Part shown: one piece after another, positions 1 through 8,606 of the stretch
How positions within the stretch are numbered: position 1 is the first letter of the stretch
How the letters are laid out: every line of letters starts with the position of its first letter
Assembly (NCBI RefSeq): GCF_029714185.1
Contig: NZ_CP121671.1
Location: forward strand, 682,001 to 746,000
Length of the DNA stretch: 64,000 bases
Direction of reading: 5' to 3'
Source: Halobacillus naozhouensis
Lineage (GTDB): Bacteria > Bacillota > Bacilli > Bacillales > Halobacillaceae
Position numbers and translations under genes: made by a program
The notes under the pieces: generated by a model
Told to the model about the DNA's origin: nothing
What the model saw: only the letters and a program-made list of their open reading frames with translations
Database searches by the model: none

Positions 1-1
1 A

Positions 2-52
2 GACAAGGTGGTCCAAGGAGAAGTTTTAGTTTTCATTAAAGGAGACTTATAG
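2..52 (+). CDS. possible C-terminal end of a gene entering from the left
   Basis: Sixteen codons are open from the window edge to a TAG at 50-52 and read as an ordinary hydrophobic/charged tail ending in FIKGDL. The other two forward frames also stop early, so this is only a guess. No family can be named. Confidence 0.25.
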   Translation, partial: DKVVQGEVLVFIKGDL

Positions 53-263
53 AATCAGTGGAAACTGTAATTAATTATCCATAGTAGGGCGAAGGGGATA
101 ATGTCTATCCCCTTTGCAAAATCATAAATGAATGATCTCGGAATGATTTAATGTATAGTAACTCCAGGTACCACGTGTTTCTTTTTCAATAACTTGGGCA
201 TTCATCAATTTTTTTTAATTTAATGAAGGTGTAGTTGATTGTATTTTGAAAAGCAAATATTAA

Positions 264-285
264 ATCAAAATAATAATAATTTGAT
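264..285. promoter_or_regulatory. candidate ArsR operator dyad
   Basis: ATCAAA at 264-269 and TTTGAT at 280-285 form an AT-rich inverted repeat about 90 bp before the arsR remnant. ArsR/SmtB repressors bind this kind of TCAA...TTGA dyad in their own promoters. A TTGATA-like -35 overlaps the right arm. It looks like the surviving control region of a lost ars operon. Confidence 0.45.
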
Positions 286-372
286 ATATTATACGTTATG
301 AAAGTTAGGTACAGAAAAATACAATACAAATATAGGCATATGCTAATATACTATTTGAGCGAGGTGATGTTC

Positions 373-510
373 ATGGATAAAACAACGATTGAATTAGAAA
401 CCGCTGCCCAAACATTGAAGCTATTGGGTGATAGAACACGCTTAACCATTATGGGATTAATAAAAGATGGGGAGTGCTGCGTTTGTGAATTTGTCGAAGT
501 ACTGCAATAA
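373..510 (+). pseudogene. arsR: arsR remnant, N-terminal part only
   Basis: Starting at ATG 373 (after GAGGTG at 361), 45 residues match the beginning of an ArsR-family arsenite-responsive repressor: a first helix, LGDRTRLTIMGLI, then the CVCEF metal-site motif. The frame stops at TAA 508-510 just after VEVLQ, where the DNA-recognition helix should begin. A full ArsR is about 100-120 residues, so the HTH core is missing. The next bases already belong to arsC in another frame, which indicates an internal deletion. It cannot be a working repressor. Confidence 0.75.
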
Positions 511-893
511 ACTCTTGCAGAAGTCAAATCGCTGAAGGTTGGGCGAAAAAATATTTAGGAAAAGAATGGGACGTAAAAAGCGCTGGAATCGAAGCTCATG
601 GATTGAATCCAAACGCTGTGAAAGCGATGAACGAGGTGGGAATCGATATTTCCAGTCAGCAATCAGATATGATTGATCCTGAGATTTTCAATCATGCCGA
701 TTTAATGGTTACTTTATGTGGGGACGCCGCAGATAAGTGTCTGATCACTCCTCCTCATGTAAAAAGAGAGCACTGGGGCTTTGATGACCCGGCTAAAGCT
801 GAGGGAACAGATGGGGAAAAATGGGCAGTCTTCCAGCGTGTTCGTGATCAAATTGGGGAGCGGATTCAGCGGTTTGCAGAAACGGGTGAATAA
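510..893 (+). pseudogene. arsC: arsC arsenate reductase lacking its first residues and catalytic Cys
   Basis: From about 510 the sequence reads NSCRSQIAEGWAKKYLG and continues to the end of a thioredoxin-coupled arsenate reductase of the B. subtilis/pI258 type. The usual start includes the P-loop CTGNSCRS, whose first Cys is the nucleophile. Here the bases before NSC are arsR sequence, so that Cys and the start codon are gone. The later redox cysteines (VTLCGDAADKC) remain. A shorter product could start at 603 (TTG), but it would lack the whole P-loop. The deletion also removed whatever lay between arsR and arsC, probably the arsenite exporter. Confidence 0.8.
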
Positions 894-901
894 AAAATAA
901 G

Positions 902-934
902 AATCGCCAGAACGCTCAGTTTCTGGCGATTTTT
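902..934 (+). terminator. terminator after arsC remnant
   Basis: An 11-bp stem AATCGCCAGAA / TTCTGGCGATT with a 7-nt loop is followed by a T-run. It is a strong intrinsic terminator. Confidence 0.85.
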
Positions 935-955
935 GGTATGGGTTGGGAAAGTGAG

Positions 956-1066
956 TTACTTTTCCCCTTCCCAGGCGATTAGGACTTTACCGAATTCTTT
1001 TTCAAGAGTTTCTAATTTTTCTCGTTCAGTCTCTGAGAGAGTTGCCAACTGGTAGTCATTCTTCAA
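956..1066 (-). CDS. hypothetical 36-residue protein
   Basis: Reading leftwards, an AAGGAGG ribosome binding site at 1074-1080 is followed 7 nt later by a TTG start (1064-1066), then 36 codons and TAA at 956-958. The product begins MKNDYQLATLSETE, is helical and charged (EREKLETLEKEFGK), and ends AWEGEK. It has no signal peptide or membrane segment. The strong RBS at the right distance and the natural composition make it a credible small gene. No family is recognised. It lies convergent to the ars remnant and divergent from the aminopeptidase gene. Confidence 0.6.
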   Translation of the reverse strand: MKNDYQLATLSETEREKLETLEKEFGKVLIAWEGEK

Positions 1067-1283
1067 AGTAAAACCTCCTTATCTAAACTCTCCTTAAAGT
1101 ATTCGTTAATAAGCAAAAACTATTCTGTGATACTGTTTTTGTTATGGGAATTTATTGTATAATGGGAAAATTGTTCATCTACATGCTCTTGTCCCCTTAT
1201 GTATACCATGGTAGAGTTTAATATAATATGACAGAATATTATGGTAAAAATTAATCCTAGTTAGGTTTCAATGGAGGTATTTT

Positions 1284-2270
1284 ATGAAAAAATTACTCGT
1301 CTATGCATTGCTCGCTATTTGGGTATTTGCAGGGTTAGGAACACAAGGAGTTCAAGCTAAGGGTGCCCAACAATACGGTGAAATTTCGTTTGACCATGTA
1401 TCCTATCTAGCAACCGAAATTGGCGATCGTGTTGCTGGAACAACTGGAGAAGAATTGGCACGGGATTATATCTATCAAACTTTTGAACAATTAGGCTATC
1501 AGCCGGAGGTACAGCCTTTCTCATTCAGTGGTCCGAACAAAAATAAGATCCATTCTGCAAACGTTACAGCTGTCAAGCCCGGGCGCTCTAAACATGAAAT
1601 TATTATTGGGGCTCACTACGACACGGTAAATCGAGTGGAGGGTGTGGATGATAATGGTTCTGGTGTAGGAGTAATGCTTGAGGTGGCAGAGAAAATCCAG
1701 AACATAGATACTCCTTACACGATTCGTTTTATCGCTTTTGGTGCAGAAGAAACTGGGTTAAGAGGATCGAATTATTATGTTTCACAAATGACGAAACCTG
1801 AGATTAATCACACTAAGGCCATGATTAACTTGGACAGCCTGGCAGTGGGGGATATGAGATACGTCCATGGAAACGCTGGTAAAAAAGGATGGGTCAGAGA
1901 ACTAGCGCTAGACATCAGTAATGAGTTAGACATCGATCTTCATGTGAATCCTGGACTGAATCCGCATTATCCCAAGGGAACAACAGGAGATTGGAGCGAC
2001 CATGCGGCTTTTAAAGAAGCGGGAATTCCTTTTACTTATTTCGAATCAACGAATTGGGAAATCGGGGCTCAGGATGGATATACACAAACACGGGAACACG
2101 GCTCAATTTGGCACAATCCTTTGAAGGATAATATGGCTTTCATTCAATCGGAATTTCCAGGTCGTATGAAAGAGCATTTGCAATCCTATTCTCGTATTTT
2201 GACAGAGCTTGTTCAGCGAGTTCAGCCGAACAGTAAAGGACAGTATATGCCGTGGCTAAGTAAGCAATAA
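1284..2270 (+). CDS. secreted M28-family zinc aminopeptidase
   Basis: The 328-residue product has an N-terminal signal peptide (MKKLLVYALLAIWVFAGLG, cleavage near AQA/VQA around residue 26). A single M28 peptidase domain follows with the expected co-catalytic zinc ligands: His111 in GAHYDTV, Asp in VDDNGSG (about 122-123), the catalytic Glu pair in EETGLRGS (155-156), Asp184 in NLDSL and His240 in WSDHAAF. It probably removes N-terminal residues from peptides outside the cell. The start ATG has TGGAGG 8 nt upstream. It is a single gene ended by a bidirectional terminator. The exact substrate cannot be told from sequence. Confidence 0.88.
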   Translation: MKKLLVYALLAIWVFAGLGTQGVQAKGAQQYGEISFDHVSYLATEIGDRVAGTTGEELARDYIYQTFEQLGYQPEVQPFSFSGPNKNKIHSANVTAVKPGRSKHEIIIGAHYDTVNRVEGVDDNGSGVGVMLEVAEKIQNIDTPYTIRFIAFGAEETGLRGSNYYVSQMTKPEINHTKAMINLDSLAVGDMRYVHGNAGKKGWVRELALDISNELDIDLHVNPGLNPHYPKGTTGDWSDHAAFKEAGIPFTYFESTNWEIGAQDGYTQTREHGSIWHNPLKDNMAFIQSEFPGRMKEHLQSYSRILTELVQRVQPNSKGQYMPWLSKQ

Positions 2271-2312
2271 TTTTTACATCGGACGGATTTGTTTTACGAA
2301 AAGACAATTAAG

Positions 2313-2358
2313 GAGCCTTTCCTCCAGTGCTTGAAGGCACGGAAAGAAAGGCTCTTTT
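2313..2358. terminator. bidirectional terminator between convergent genes
   Basis: GAGCCTTTC and GAAAGGCTC pair around a 20-nt interior, followed by TTTTT on the plus strand. It sits between the aminopeptidase and the sugar transporter and can serve both. Confidence 0.7.
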
Positions 2359-2405
2359 TAAAATTGATGATTTCCTAGTAAAAACTAATGGATGGTCCTG
2401 GTTCC

Positions 2406-3740
2406 TTAATGACTTCCTCGCAGATCACGCTCAATATCCTCGAGGCTTCTTCCTTTCGTTTCAGGTACGAACTTCATAACAAAGGAAAAGGCGAATACGC
2501 CAATAATGGCAAAGAGTACGAATACCCATGCGGTGCCAACTGCGCCTAGTAAAACAGGGAAGAAAAGCGAGACAACCAGGTTGGCTGCTGATAAAAGCAA
2601 GGTTGTAAACCCTGTGGCAGCACCTCTTGCTTTCAATGGGAAAAGCTCAGGAAGCATGACCCAGACGACCGGTCCCCACGTCGCAGAGAAAAACACGATA
2701 AATAGGCCAAGGAATAAAACGATCAGCCAGGCGATGGTGGTCGTCATTTGGAATATAAACAAAATGGCCGCTAAAATAGCTAAGCTTAAGGTCATCCCTA
2801 CATTTCCAATCAGCAGCAGCTTCTTTCTGCCTAACTTGTCAATCGTCGCAATCGCCACCAGTGTCATTAAAACGTTCACAATTCCAATACCTAACGTACC
2901 AAGAATGGAAGCAGAGTTTCCTAATCCTGCTTGTGTGAAAATGGTAGGAGCGTAATAGATGACTGCATTGATCCCGATCAATTGTTGAAAGACCGCGATA
3001 CCACTGCCTATAAGAAGCATCGGACGAACCCACTTCGATTTCAGTACGTCCATGGTACTTTCCTCTACCTCTTCAATCTTTTTCATTTGCTCAATTTCAT
3101 CATCAATTTCGTTATGTTTTCTAGTTAACGCCATAATATCTCGAGCTTTTTTCTCTCTATTATGTTTAATTAAGAATCGAGGACTTTCAGGCATGAAAAG
3201 TACACCAATCATCAGGATGATCGCCGGTACTGAAGCGAGACCTAACATCCAACGCCAGCCTTCCATAGAAGAGAAAGCGTAGTTTACCAAATAGGCGAGC
3301 ACAATCCCGATCGTAATCATTAACTGATTGAGTGAGGCAAGCGCCCCTCTCGATTGAGTCGGAGCCATTTCAGATAAATACACAGGTACAATAGCTGTCG
3401 AGCCCCCAACGGCAAGACCTAAAATAATTCGTCCTGTAATCAGAACCCAGGCGTTTGGAGAAAAAGCCAACACGAGGGAACCAATCAGGTAGATGAGAGC
3501 GATCACGAAGACCACACGCCTTCGGCCAAATTTGTCGGCTACATAACCACTCATCCCGGCCCCTATAATAGCACCACCCAGTAAGGAACTGACAACTAGT
3601 CCTTCGAGAAAATTAGAGAGAGGAATATCCTGGCCGATAAAAAGCAAGGCCCCAGAAATAACCCCCGTATCATACCCATAAAGGAGACCGCCGAGAGCTC
3701 CAAAGAAATAGATCCACCCTTTATGTAAATTTTTATTCAT
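2406..3740 (-). CDS. sugar/H+ symporter, MFS sugar-porter family (CsbC/YwtG/XylT-like)
   Basis: The protein has 444 residues and twelve predicted membrane helices. It carries the sugar-porter signatures GYDTGVISGAL in helix 1, DKFGRRR between helices 2 and 3, PESPRFL before the central loop, QQLIGINAVIYYAP in helix 7, and PETKGRSLE at the C-terminus. These define the family that imports pentoses, hexoses or inositol with protons. The ATG at 3738-3740 is preferred over an in-frame GTG four codons upstream because AGGTGG sits 8-9 nt before it. The upstream region holds a 21-bp repeat array. The substrate is not predictable. Confidence 0.88.
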   Translation of the reverse strand: MNKNLHKGWIYFFGALGGLLYGYDTGVISGALLFIGQDIPLSNFLEGLVVSSLLGGAIIGAGMSGYVADKFGRRRVVFVIALIYLIGSLVLAFSPNAWVLITGRIILGLAVGGSTAIVPVYLSEMAPTQSRGALASLNQLMITIGIVLAYLVNYAFSSMEGWRWMLGLASVPAIILMIGVLFMPESPRFLIKHNREKKARDIMALTRKHNEIDDEIEQMKKIEEVEESTMDVLKSKWVRPMLLIGSGIAVFQQLIGINAVIYYAPTIFTQAGLGNSASILGTLGIGIVNVLMTLVAIATIDKLGRKKLLLIGNVGMTLSLAILAAILFIFQMTTTIAWLIVLFLGLFIVFFSATWGPVVWVMLPELFPLKARGAATGFTTLLLSAANLVVSLFFPVLLGAVGTAWVFVLFAIIGVFAFSFVMKFVPETKGRSLEDIERDLRGSH

Positions 3741-3852
3741 GATTATTCCCACCTTTAAAATGTAACGTCTGTCTAGTCATTTTCCCACTACTTAGGTGTG
3801 CGCAAACATGAATGTTTTCTCAGGCGAGAGGCTTTGTTGTGGATTGGGGGGG

Positions 3853-3978
3853 GATTGTTCCGTAACAGAAGGGGATTCTCTTCTAACGCTCAATGATTGT
3901 TTCCTAGCTCGACGTGATTGTTCCCGTTCAAATTATGATTCTTCCCTAACGTTAGAGGATTGTTCTCTAACTAAATCC
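3853..3978. repeat. six-unit 21-bp degenerate tandem array
   Basis: Units begin with GATT at 3853, 3874, 3895, 3916, 3937 and 3958, exactly 21 bp apart. The consensus is GATTGTTCCCTAACG plus six variable bases. The unit starting at 3979 is badly decayed. Because 21 is a multiple of three, a forward frame stays open (heptads such as DSSLTLE and DCSLTKS), but no start with an RBS precedes it. It lies in the promoter-side gap of the sugar transporter. A related array in opposite orientation is at 61666-61770. Confidence 0.85.
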
Positions 3979-4064
3979 GAGCATGTATGTTCGAATAGGG
4001 AGCTGGTCTCAGATGATAACCCCCATGCAACTTAGCAGCTTTATTAAATTGGAATAATCTACAG

Positions 4065-4098
4065 AAAAAAGCCAGCAGAATCCCCACATTCTGCTGGC
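4065..4098 (-). terminator. terminator of the 5'-nucleotidase gene
   Basis: GCCAGCAGAAT / ATTCTGCTGGC form an 11-bp stem with a 6-nt loop. On the minus strand it is followed by TTTTTT (the A-run at 4065-4070). Confidence 0.9.
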
Positions 4099-4114
4099 TT
4101 TCATTATCAGTCTG

Positions 4115-6154
4115 TTATTTTTCAATCAAACGACCATCAAACGCTTCAGCAGGAACAATCGTTTCACCATTCGCTTGCTTCTCACGCAAGTAATCAGCAA
4201 ACAGCTCTCGCTGGAAAGCAGGCTGTGACGTCCATTCTACTTCACCAAAGGTTGTGTAGCCGTCGCCTTCACCTGTAGAAAGGAAGTTGTTCGTGACAAC
4301 CTTAAAGGTCTGATCAGAGAATTCGCCGTTTGTATAAACAGGCGTTCCATCAGTCAGCTTAATCGACGTTACGCGTTCACCGTCTGGTTTAGCAGGATCG
4401 TAGACAACATCCATGCCGGAGAACTGAATCTTCATGAAATTCCAATCATCAGGCGCCGGTCCTTCTAGGATTTCCTTGATTTGCTGACCAGTCATCTGAG
4501 CAGTTACGTTATAGTTGTCAAAAGGAAGTACCTCGAATACTTCCCCGTACGTAATTTCACCCACATTAATGTCAGCACGGATTCCGCCACTGTTTTGGAA
4601 GGCAATATCTGCATTCGCGCGTTCGCGCATCGCATCTGTGATCATATTTCCAAGCTGGCTGACACCAAGCTCGCCATACTTGCGATCACGAGTCAGCGGT
4701 CCTTCCGTTGTTGAAACGACTTCACTTTTTATCTCTTCGACTTGTTCTTGATAGTAGTCTACAATTTCCTGAACGCTCTCATCTTTGCCTGCTAGATGCT
4801 CATATGTTTCTAGCATATCGACTTCAGAATCATAGATTTCTTCTGTTTCAGGATCGACGAACAACTGAATGTGTCCCATCGCATTGGTGTAACGGCTTGC
4901 CTCTACAACTGGTATGCCATTGACATGTCCAGCTACCCGCTCATGGGAGTGACCGCCGACTAACGCATCGAGGCCACCTTCAGAGGAGTTTGCCAACTGA
5001 GCAAGTTCACCCATGATTTTCTCTGTTTCTTCTTCATGCCACCCAGGAAGGTGGGAAGTAACCATTACCATATCAGCACCTTTTGCCTCAAGTTCTGCTG
5101 CAAGCTCTTCAGCAATCGGAGCAGGGGTAGGGAATTCTAAACCTTCCACATGAGTAGATAAGGTTGTCTGTGGAGTTTGCGGTGTCGCAAATCCGATAAT
5201 CCCAATCTTATAACCGCCTTTTTCCACAATTGTATAAGGCTTCGCCCACTCAGGACGTTCTCCTGTGGCTTCTTCAAAAATGTTCGCACCAAGGATAGGA
5301 TACGTGGCATCATCTAGACGCTGTTTCAGCACATCAATTCCCCAGTCAAACTCATGATTACCGATTGCCCCCGCATCATATTGAATGTCATTTAATGTTT
5401 CAATGGTAGATTTTCCGTCAAAAGAATTAGAGATAAGAGTTCCTTGCATCGTATCTCCGCCATCCACAACGACCGTTCCATCCGCGTTGACAGAGCGGAA
5501 GTCTTCCACAATACCGCCAATTATCGCCATGCCACCTTGCTGGTATTGTTGATTTTGAGTGATATGACCATGAATATCGTTAGTAGAAAGAATATCAATG
5601 ACATCAAAGACAAGGGGTTTGAACGTTTTGGCCACTTCTTCAAGCGTCATTGGCTCATTCGGATTAAATGCTTCTTCAAACGTAATGTCGAATCCTCCAG
5701 CCAGAGTGGCATAAGCCACATAAGGCTTCGCTTCTTGAGGAATAGATTCGGCATCCGTGAAGTTATTCAGCACTTCAATATCCACTTCAGGAACCTCGCC
5801 ATCATTCATCGCAAGTGTAAACAGCTTTGCCATATCAATACGAGTAATTGGTTCCTTAGGACTAGAACCTTTGGACTTGTTTGATGAATCAGAGAAAAAT
5901 ACGTCTTTCGGATTTAATCCTTTCATTTCATCGGCACGCTTTAACATCTTCATCACGTCAAGGCGCGTCACATAAGGATTTTTATGTACTTGAGCCTGCT
6001 TCTTCTCTTTAATGATATCTTGCTTGATCAAAAGCTCTGTATCACTCAACTGGGTCATGTCGAAGTTCGTCTCAGCTTTTACCTCATCTGCCTGAAATAA
6101 CGAGAACGCCATGACTGGAGCGGCTAAAACGGTCAACAACTGCCTTTTCTTCAT
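4115..6154 (-). CDS. secreted 5'-nucleotidase / cyclic phosphodiesterase with N-terminal SLH repeats
   Basis: The protein has 679 residues. A signal peptide (about 1-27, ending VKA) is followed by two S-layer-homology-like segments (roughly 55-170, with VTRLDVMKML, ITRIDMAKLF and YVAYATLAGG). A calcineurin-like metallophosphatase domain starts near 185 and shows the metal motifs STNDIHGH, GGDTMQG, GNHEFDWG, VTSHLPGW and GGHSHE. The C-terminal UshA-type nucleotide-binding domain contains NSGGIRADI and VLPFDNYN. It should dephosphorylate nucleotides at the cell surface and so feed nucleoside and phosphate uptake. The SLH part suggests non-covalent wall attachment. Substrate details are inferred from the family. 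Confidence 0.9.
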   Translation of the reverse strand: MKKRQLLTVLAAPVMAFSLFQADEVKAETNFDMTQLSDTELLIKQDIIKEKKQAQVHKNPYVTRLDVMKMLKRADEMKGLNPKDVFFSDSSNKSKGSSPKEPITRIDMAKLFTLAMNDGEVPEVDIEVLNNFTDAESIPQEAKPYVAYATLAGGFDITFEEAFNPNEPMTLEEVAKTFKPLVFDVIDILSTNDIHGHITQNQQYQQGGMAIIGGIVEDFRSVNADGTVVVDGGDTMQGTLISNSFDGKSTIETLNDIQYDAGAIGNHEFDWGIDVLKQRLDDATYPILGANIFEEATGERPEWAKPYTIVEKGGYKIGIIGFATPQTPQTTLSTHVEGLEFPTPAPIAEELAAELEAKGADMVMVTSHLPGWHEEETEKIMGELAQLANSSEGGLDALVGGHSHERVAGHVNGIPVVEASRYTNAMGHIQLFVDPETEEIYDSEVDMLETYEHLAGKDESVQEIVDYYQEQVEEIKSEVVSTTEGPLTRDRKYGELGVSQLGNMITDAMRERANADIAFQNSGGIRADINVGEITYGEVFEVLPFDNYNVTAQMTGQQIKEILEGPAPDDWNFMKIQFSGMDVVYDPAKPDGERVTSIKLTDGTPVYTNGEFSDQTFKVVTNNFLSTGEGDGYTTFGEVEWTSQPAFQRELFADYLREKQANGETIVPAEAFDGRLIEK

Positions 6155-6328
6155 CCGCCTTTTTCCCCCTTAAAATTGTAATAGAACCGTATACAATGTA
6201 CCAAATTGGAAGAATATTTTAAATCATGCAATCTATCTATTTTTTTACTGATGATAAGAGGATTCTGATAGAAAAATGTCTAATTATGAATTAAATAATA
6301 ATTTATTTAGAAGTAGGTGAGAGAAAAC

Positions 6329-6652
6329 GTGCCCGTATATCATAAACTCGTCCGTGATCAAATTCCTGAAATCATCGATGGAAAAGGCAAGACGTTTCAC
6401 ACGTGTATCTTAAATGAAAGTGAATACATAGGCTCTTTGAGAGACAAACTCGAAGAAGAACTCAACGAGTATTTAACTGCAGAAAGCGATAAAGAAGCGT
6501 TGGGGGAATTAGCTGATTTACTGGAGTTGATCGATGCTGCTTCTAAAACTCACGGATCTTCGTTAAAGCAAGTGGAAAAGATACGGCGTGAAAAGTTTGA
6601 GCAGCGCGGTGGGTTTGATGGACGAGTTTTTCTAGTCGAAGCTGAGGATTAA
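6329..6652 (+). CDS. MazG-like / phosphoribosyl-ATP pyrophosphohydrolase-like protein
   Basis: The product has 107 residues and starts VPVYHKLVRDQIPEII, the conserved opening of a small all-alpha NTP pyrophosphohydrolase family. The EELNEYL and ELADLLELIDA helices carry the acidic metal-binding residues of MazG/HisE-type enzymes. It ends with RGGFDGRVFL. The likely role is clearing non-canonical or excess nucleoside triphosphates. GTG at 6329 is chosen as the start because AGGTGAG lies 7 nt before it; an in-frame GTG at 6317 overlaps that site. It is monocistronic. The fold assignment is good but the substrate is unknown. Confidence 0.75.
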   Translation: MPVYHKLVRDQIPEIIDGKGKTFHTCILNESEYIGSLRDKLEEELNEYLTAESDKEALGELADLLELIDAASKTHGSSLKQVEKIRREKFEQRGGFDGRVFLVEAED

Positions 6653-6744
6653 GATATTGTGGAATGGGAAGTTGGGAAGCATGAACCGTTTTAGTTTTGC
6701 TGAATCTTTATATCGAAATCATATAGTAATAGGAGGAACTTTTG

Positions 6745-7506
6745 ATGAAACTTCAAAATAAAGTTGCAGTAGTAACCGGAGCAGCATCTGGTATGGGGAA
6801 AGCAATAGCAGAATTGTATGCAAAAGAGGGTGCAAAAGTTGTTGTAGCTGACCTTAATAGTGAAGGTGCTGAGACGGTTGCAAGAGAAATCGTTAGTAAT
6901 GGTGGAGTAGCTAAAGCCGTAAAGGTAAATGTAGCAAAGTTGAAAGATATTGATAATATGATTGAGACAGCTGTAAATGAATTTGGAACGTTAGATATAT
7001 TGGTTAATAACGCAGGTATCATGGATGGTATGGAACCTGTTGGGGATATTGATGATGATAAGTGGGATCTCATTTTCGATATCAATACAAAAGGGGTCAT
7101 GCGGGCAATGCGCAAAGCATTGCCGATCTTCCTGGAGAAAGAAAAAGGAATTATCGTTAATACTGCGTCTTCAGGCGGGTTAAATGGTGCTCATGCAGGG
7201 GCAACCTACACGGCATCAAAACATGCGGTAATCGGATTAACGAAAAATACCGGTTATATGTATGCAGAGAAAGGAATTCGCTGTAATGCAATAGCCCCAG
7301 GCGGTGTAGAAACAAATATTGCTTCATCGATAAATGATTTAAATGATTTTGGTGCCAGTCGTACAAGGGCTGCCCAGTCTGTTATGCCGAGGACGGGTAA
7401 ACCAGAAGAAATTGCGAAGGCTGCCCTATTTTTAGCTTCTAATGACTCAAGCTTTATAAACGGTACGGTTATAACAGCGGATGCGGGTTGGACTGCTGCA
7501 TTTTAA
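6745..7506 (+). CDS. short-chain dehydrogenase/reductase (FabG-like)
   Basis: This 253-residue classical SDR has the cofactor motif TGAASGMGKA at 13-22, the NNAG motif near 90, a serine in NTASSGG, and the catalytic YTASK pair. The C-terminal part GRTGKPEEIAKAALFLAS plus GTVITADAGWTA is typical of glucose-dehydrogenase and 3-oxoacyl-reductase relatives. It should oxidise or reduce an alcohol/ketone with NAD(P). ATG 6745 has AGGAGG 8 nt upstream. No neighbour suggests a substrate. Confidence 0.88.
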   Translation: MKLQNKVAVVTGAASGMGKAIAELYAKEGAKVVVADLNSEGAETVAREIVSNGGVAKAVKVNVAKLKDIDNMIETAVNEFGTLDILVNNAGIMDGMEPVGDIDDDKWDLIFDINTKGVMRAMRKALPIFLEKEKGIIVNTASSGGLNGAHAGATYTASKHAVIGLTKNTGYMYAEKGIRCNAIAPGGVETNIASSINDLNDFGASRTRAAQSVMPRTGKPEEIAKAALFLASNDSSFINGTVITADAGWTAAF

Positions 7507-7603
7507 GCAGTCATCAACTTCGTTAGAGACTTTATATACACGTTGAAACCTATCATGGATTAATTCGTAGTTTCTAGGGAGGGTGATTAATGGAGGTGCT
7601 AAT

Positions 7604-8413
7604 TTGATAGCAGAAATGTATAAACGTAGGGAAAACCTGGCCTACGTTCTTTTAGTGGTAGTTACTTTGGTCGTAGCAGGATATTTAGTATTGGAAAGGC
7701 CCGAAAGTACTAGTGGTTGGGTGGAGGCGTCCACTTTCCTCGTACCGTTGGGGTTTATGTTAGCTGTGGCTATTACGAGCCGACAGAAGTATAACAAGGT
7801 TAAAGGTTTATCGATTCCGTATTCTACTACATCAATTTTGGAGATAGACCATCTTGTTCTGAAGCAAGATGCAGGGTTAATTCCACGATTACTTTGCTTT
7901 GGGAAAAATGGGTATTTTGTAGGTACATATAAACCCATTCATTTACCTTGGTATCTTTACCCTGTTTTAATCTATAAAAGATCCTTGCTAACAATGCTCC
8001 CCGTAACCATCGCATTCATTTCGCATACAGGGGAGACCTTGTTTACATTAAAGCGTGTCGGTTTCAAGGAGAGTGTAATAGCCGTCTATGATCAAGAGAG
8101 TCAATATTTGGGAAGGTATGTTCAAGAAGACTTTAAGAGCCTTTTACATATAAAAGGTGAACTTAGGGACTGTAACGAGGAGTTGATTCTGCCTGTGAAG
8201 GCCTCTGGTTTCTCAGGTGATTTTACCTTGAAAGATATAAATGATCATCGCTGGGCTCATTTTTTTAATGGACGGTTTCCACATGAGTACACACAAATTT
8301 TTCGGGATATAGATAATGATATCGTAGAAATTTCAAATGATGTATCTCAGGAACACAAAATGCTTTTATTGGGTATGATTGGTTATCTGTTCATAGCCAG
8401 GAATAATAGATAG
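7604..8413 (+). CDS. membrane-anchored tubby C-terminal-like (LURP-one/YxjI-type) protein
   Basis: The product has about 269 residues. Two hydrophobic segments near the N-terminus (LAYVLLVVVTLVVAGYLVL and a following STFLVPLGFMLAVAI) are followed by a soluble part. That part contains repeated beta-strand motifs of the tubby-like C-terminal fold: ETLFTLKRVG, IAVYDQESQYLGRYV, GDFTLKDINDHRWAHF and IFRDIDNDIVEISND. The fold may sense or scramble lipids, but bacterial members are mostly uncharacterised. TTG 7604 is preferred because GGAGGTG precedes it by about 5 nt; an ATG four codons later is an alternative. The family call is moderate and the function unknown. Confidence 0.6.
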   Translation: MIAEMYKRRENLAYVLLVVVTLVVAGYLVLERPESTSGWVEASTFLVPLGFMLAVAITSRQKYNKVKGLSIPYSTTSILEIDHLVLKQDAGLIPRLLCFGKNGYFVGTYKPIHLPWYLYPVLIYKRSLLTMLPVTIAFISHTGETLFTLKRVGFKESVIAVYDQESQYLGRYVQEDFKSLLHIKGELRDCNEELILPVKASGFSGDFTLKDINDHRWAHFFNGRFPHEYTQIFRDIDNDIVEISNDVSQEHKMLLLGMIGYLFIARNNR

Positions 8414-8606
8414 CTAGGAAATATAGAAGATAGCATTACATATTGGGTCGTTTAGGTTAGGGAAGATGAGTGATGGTAAAACGAATCCTTTGGAAGATTG
8501 GGCTCATGAGTTGATGGGGTAGCCGAAGGGGTCATGGAAGAAAAACGTAAGCTATGGATGACGTCATACTGGGGCTGCGTATTCGACTGGGAGAGGGAGG
8601 GGAAAT

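Noticed and set aside
2506..2955. 149-codon plus frame opposite the sugar transporter
   Set aside because: Shadow of a well-supported transporter gene; Thr/Lys/Asn-rich product with no motif and no RBS.
3796..4035. Plus-strand frame of 79 codons across the first 21-bp array
   Set aside because: No ribosome binding site at its ATG; the frame stays open because the repeat period is a multiple of three. Treated as a DNA repeat.
8414..8606. Possible small gene between the tubby-like and GNAT genes
   Set aside because: Frames are broken by stops every few codons and no start has a spaced RBS.
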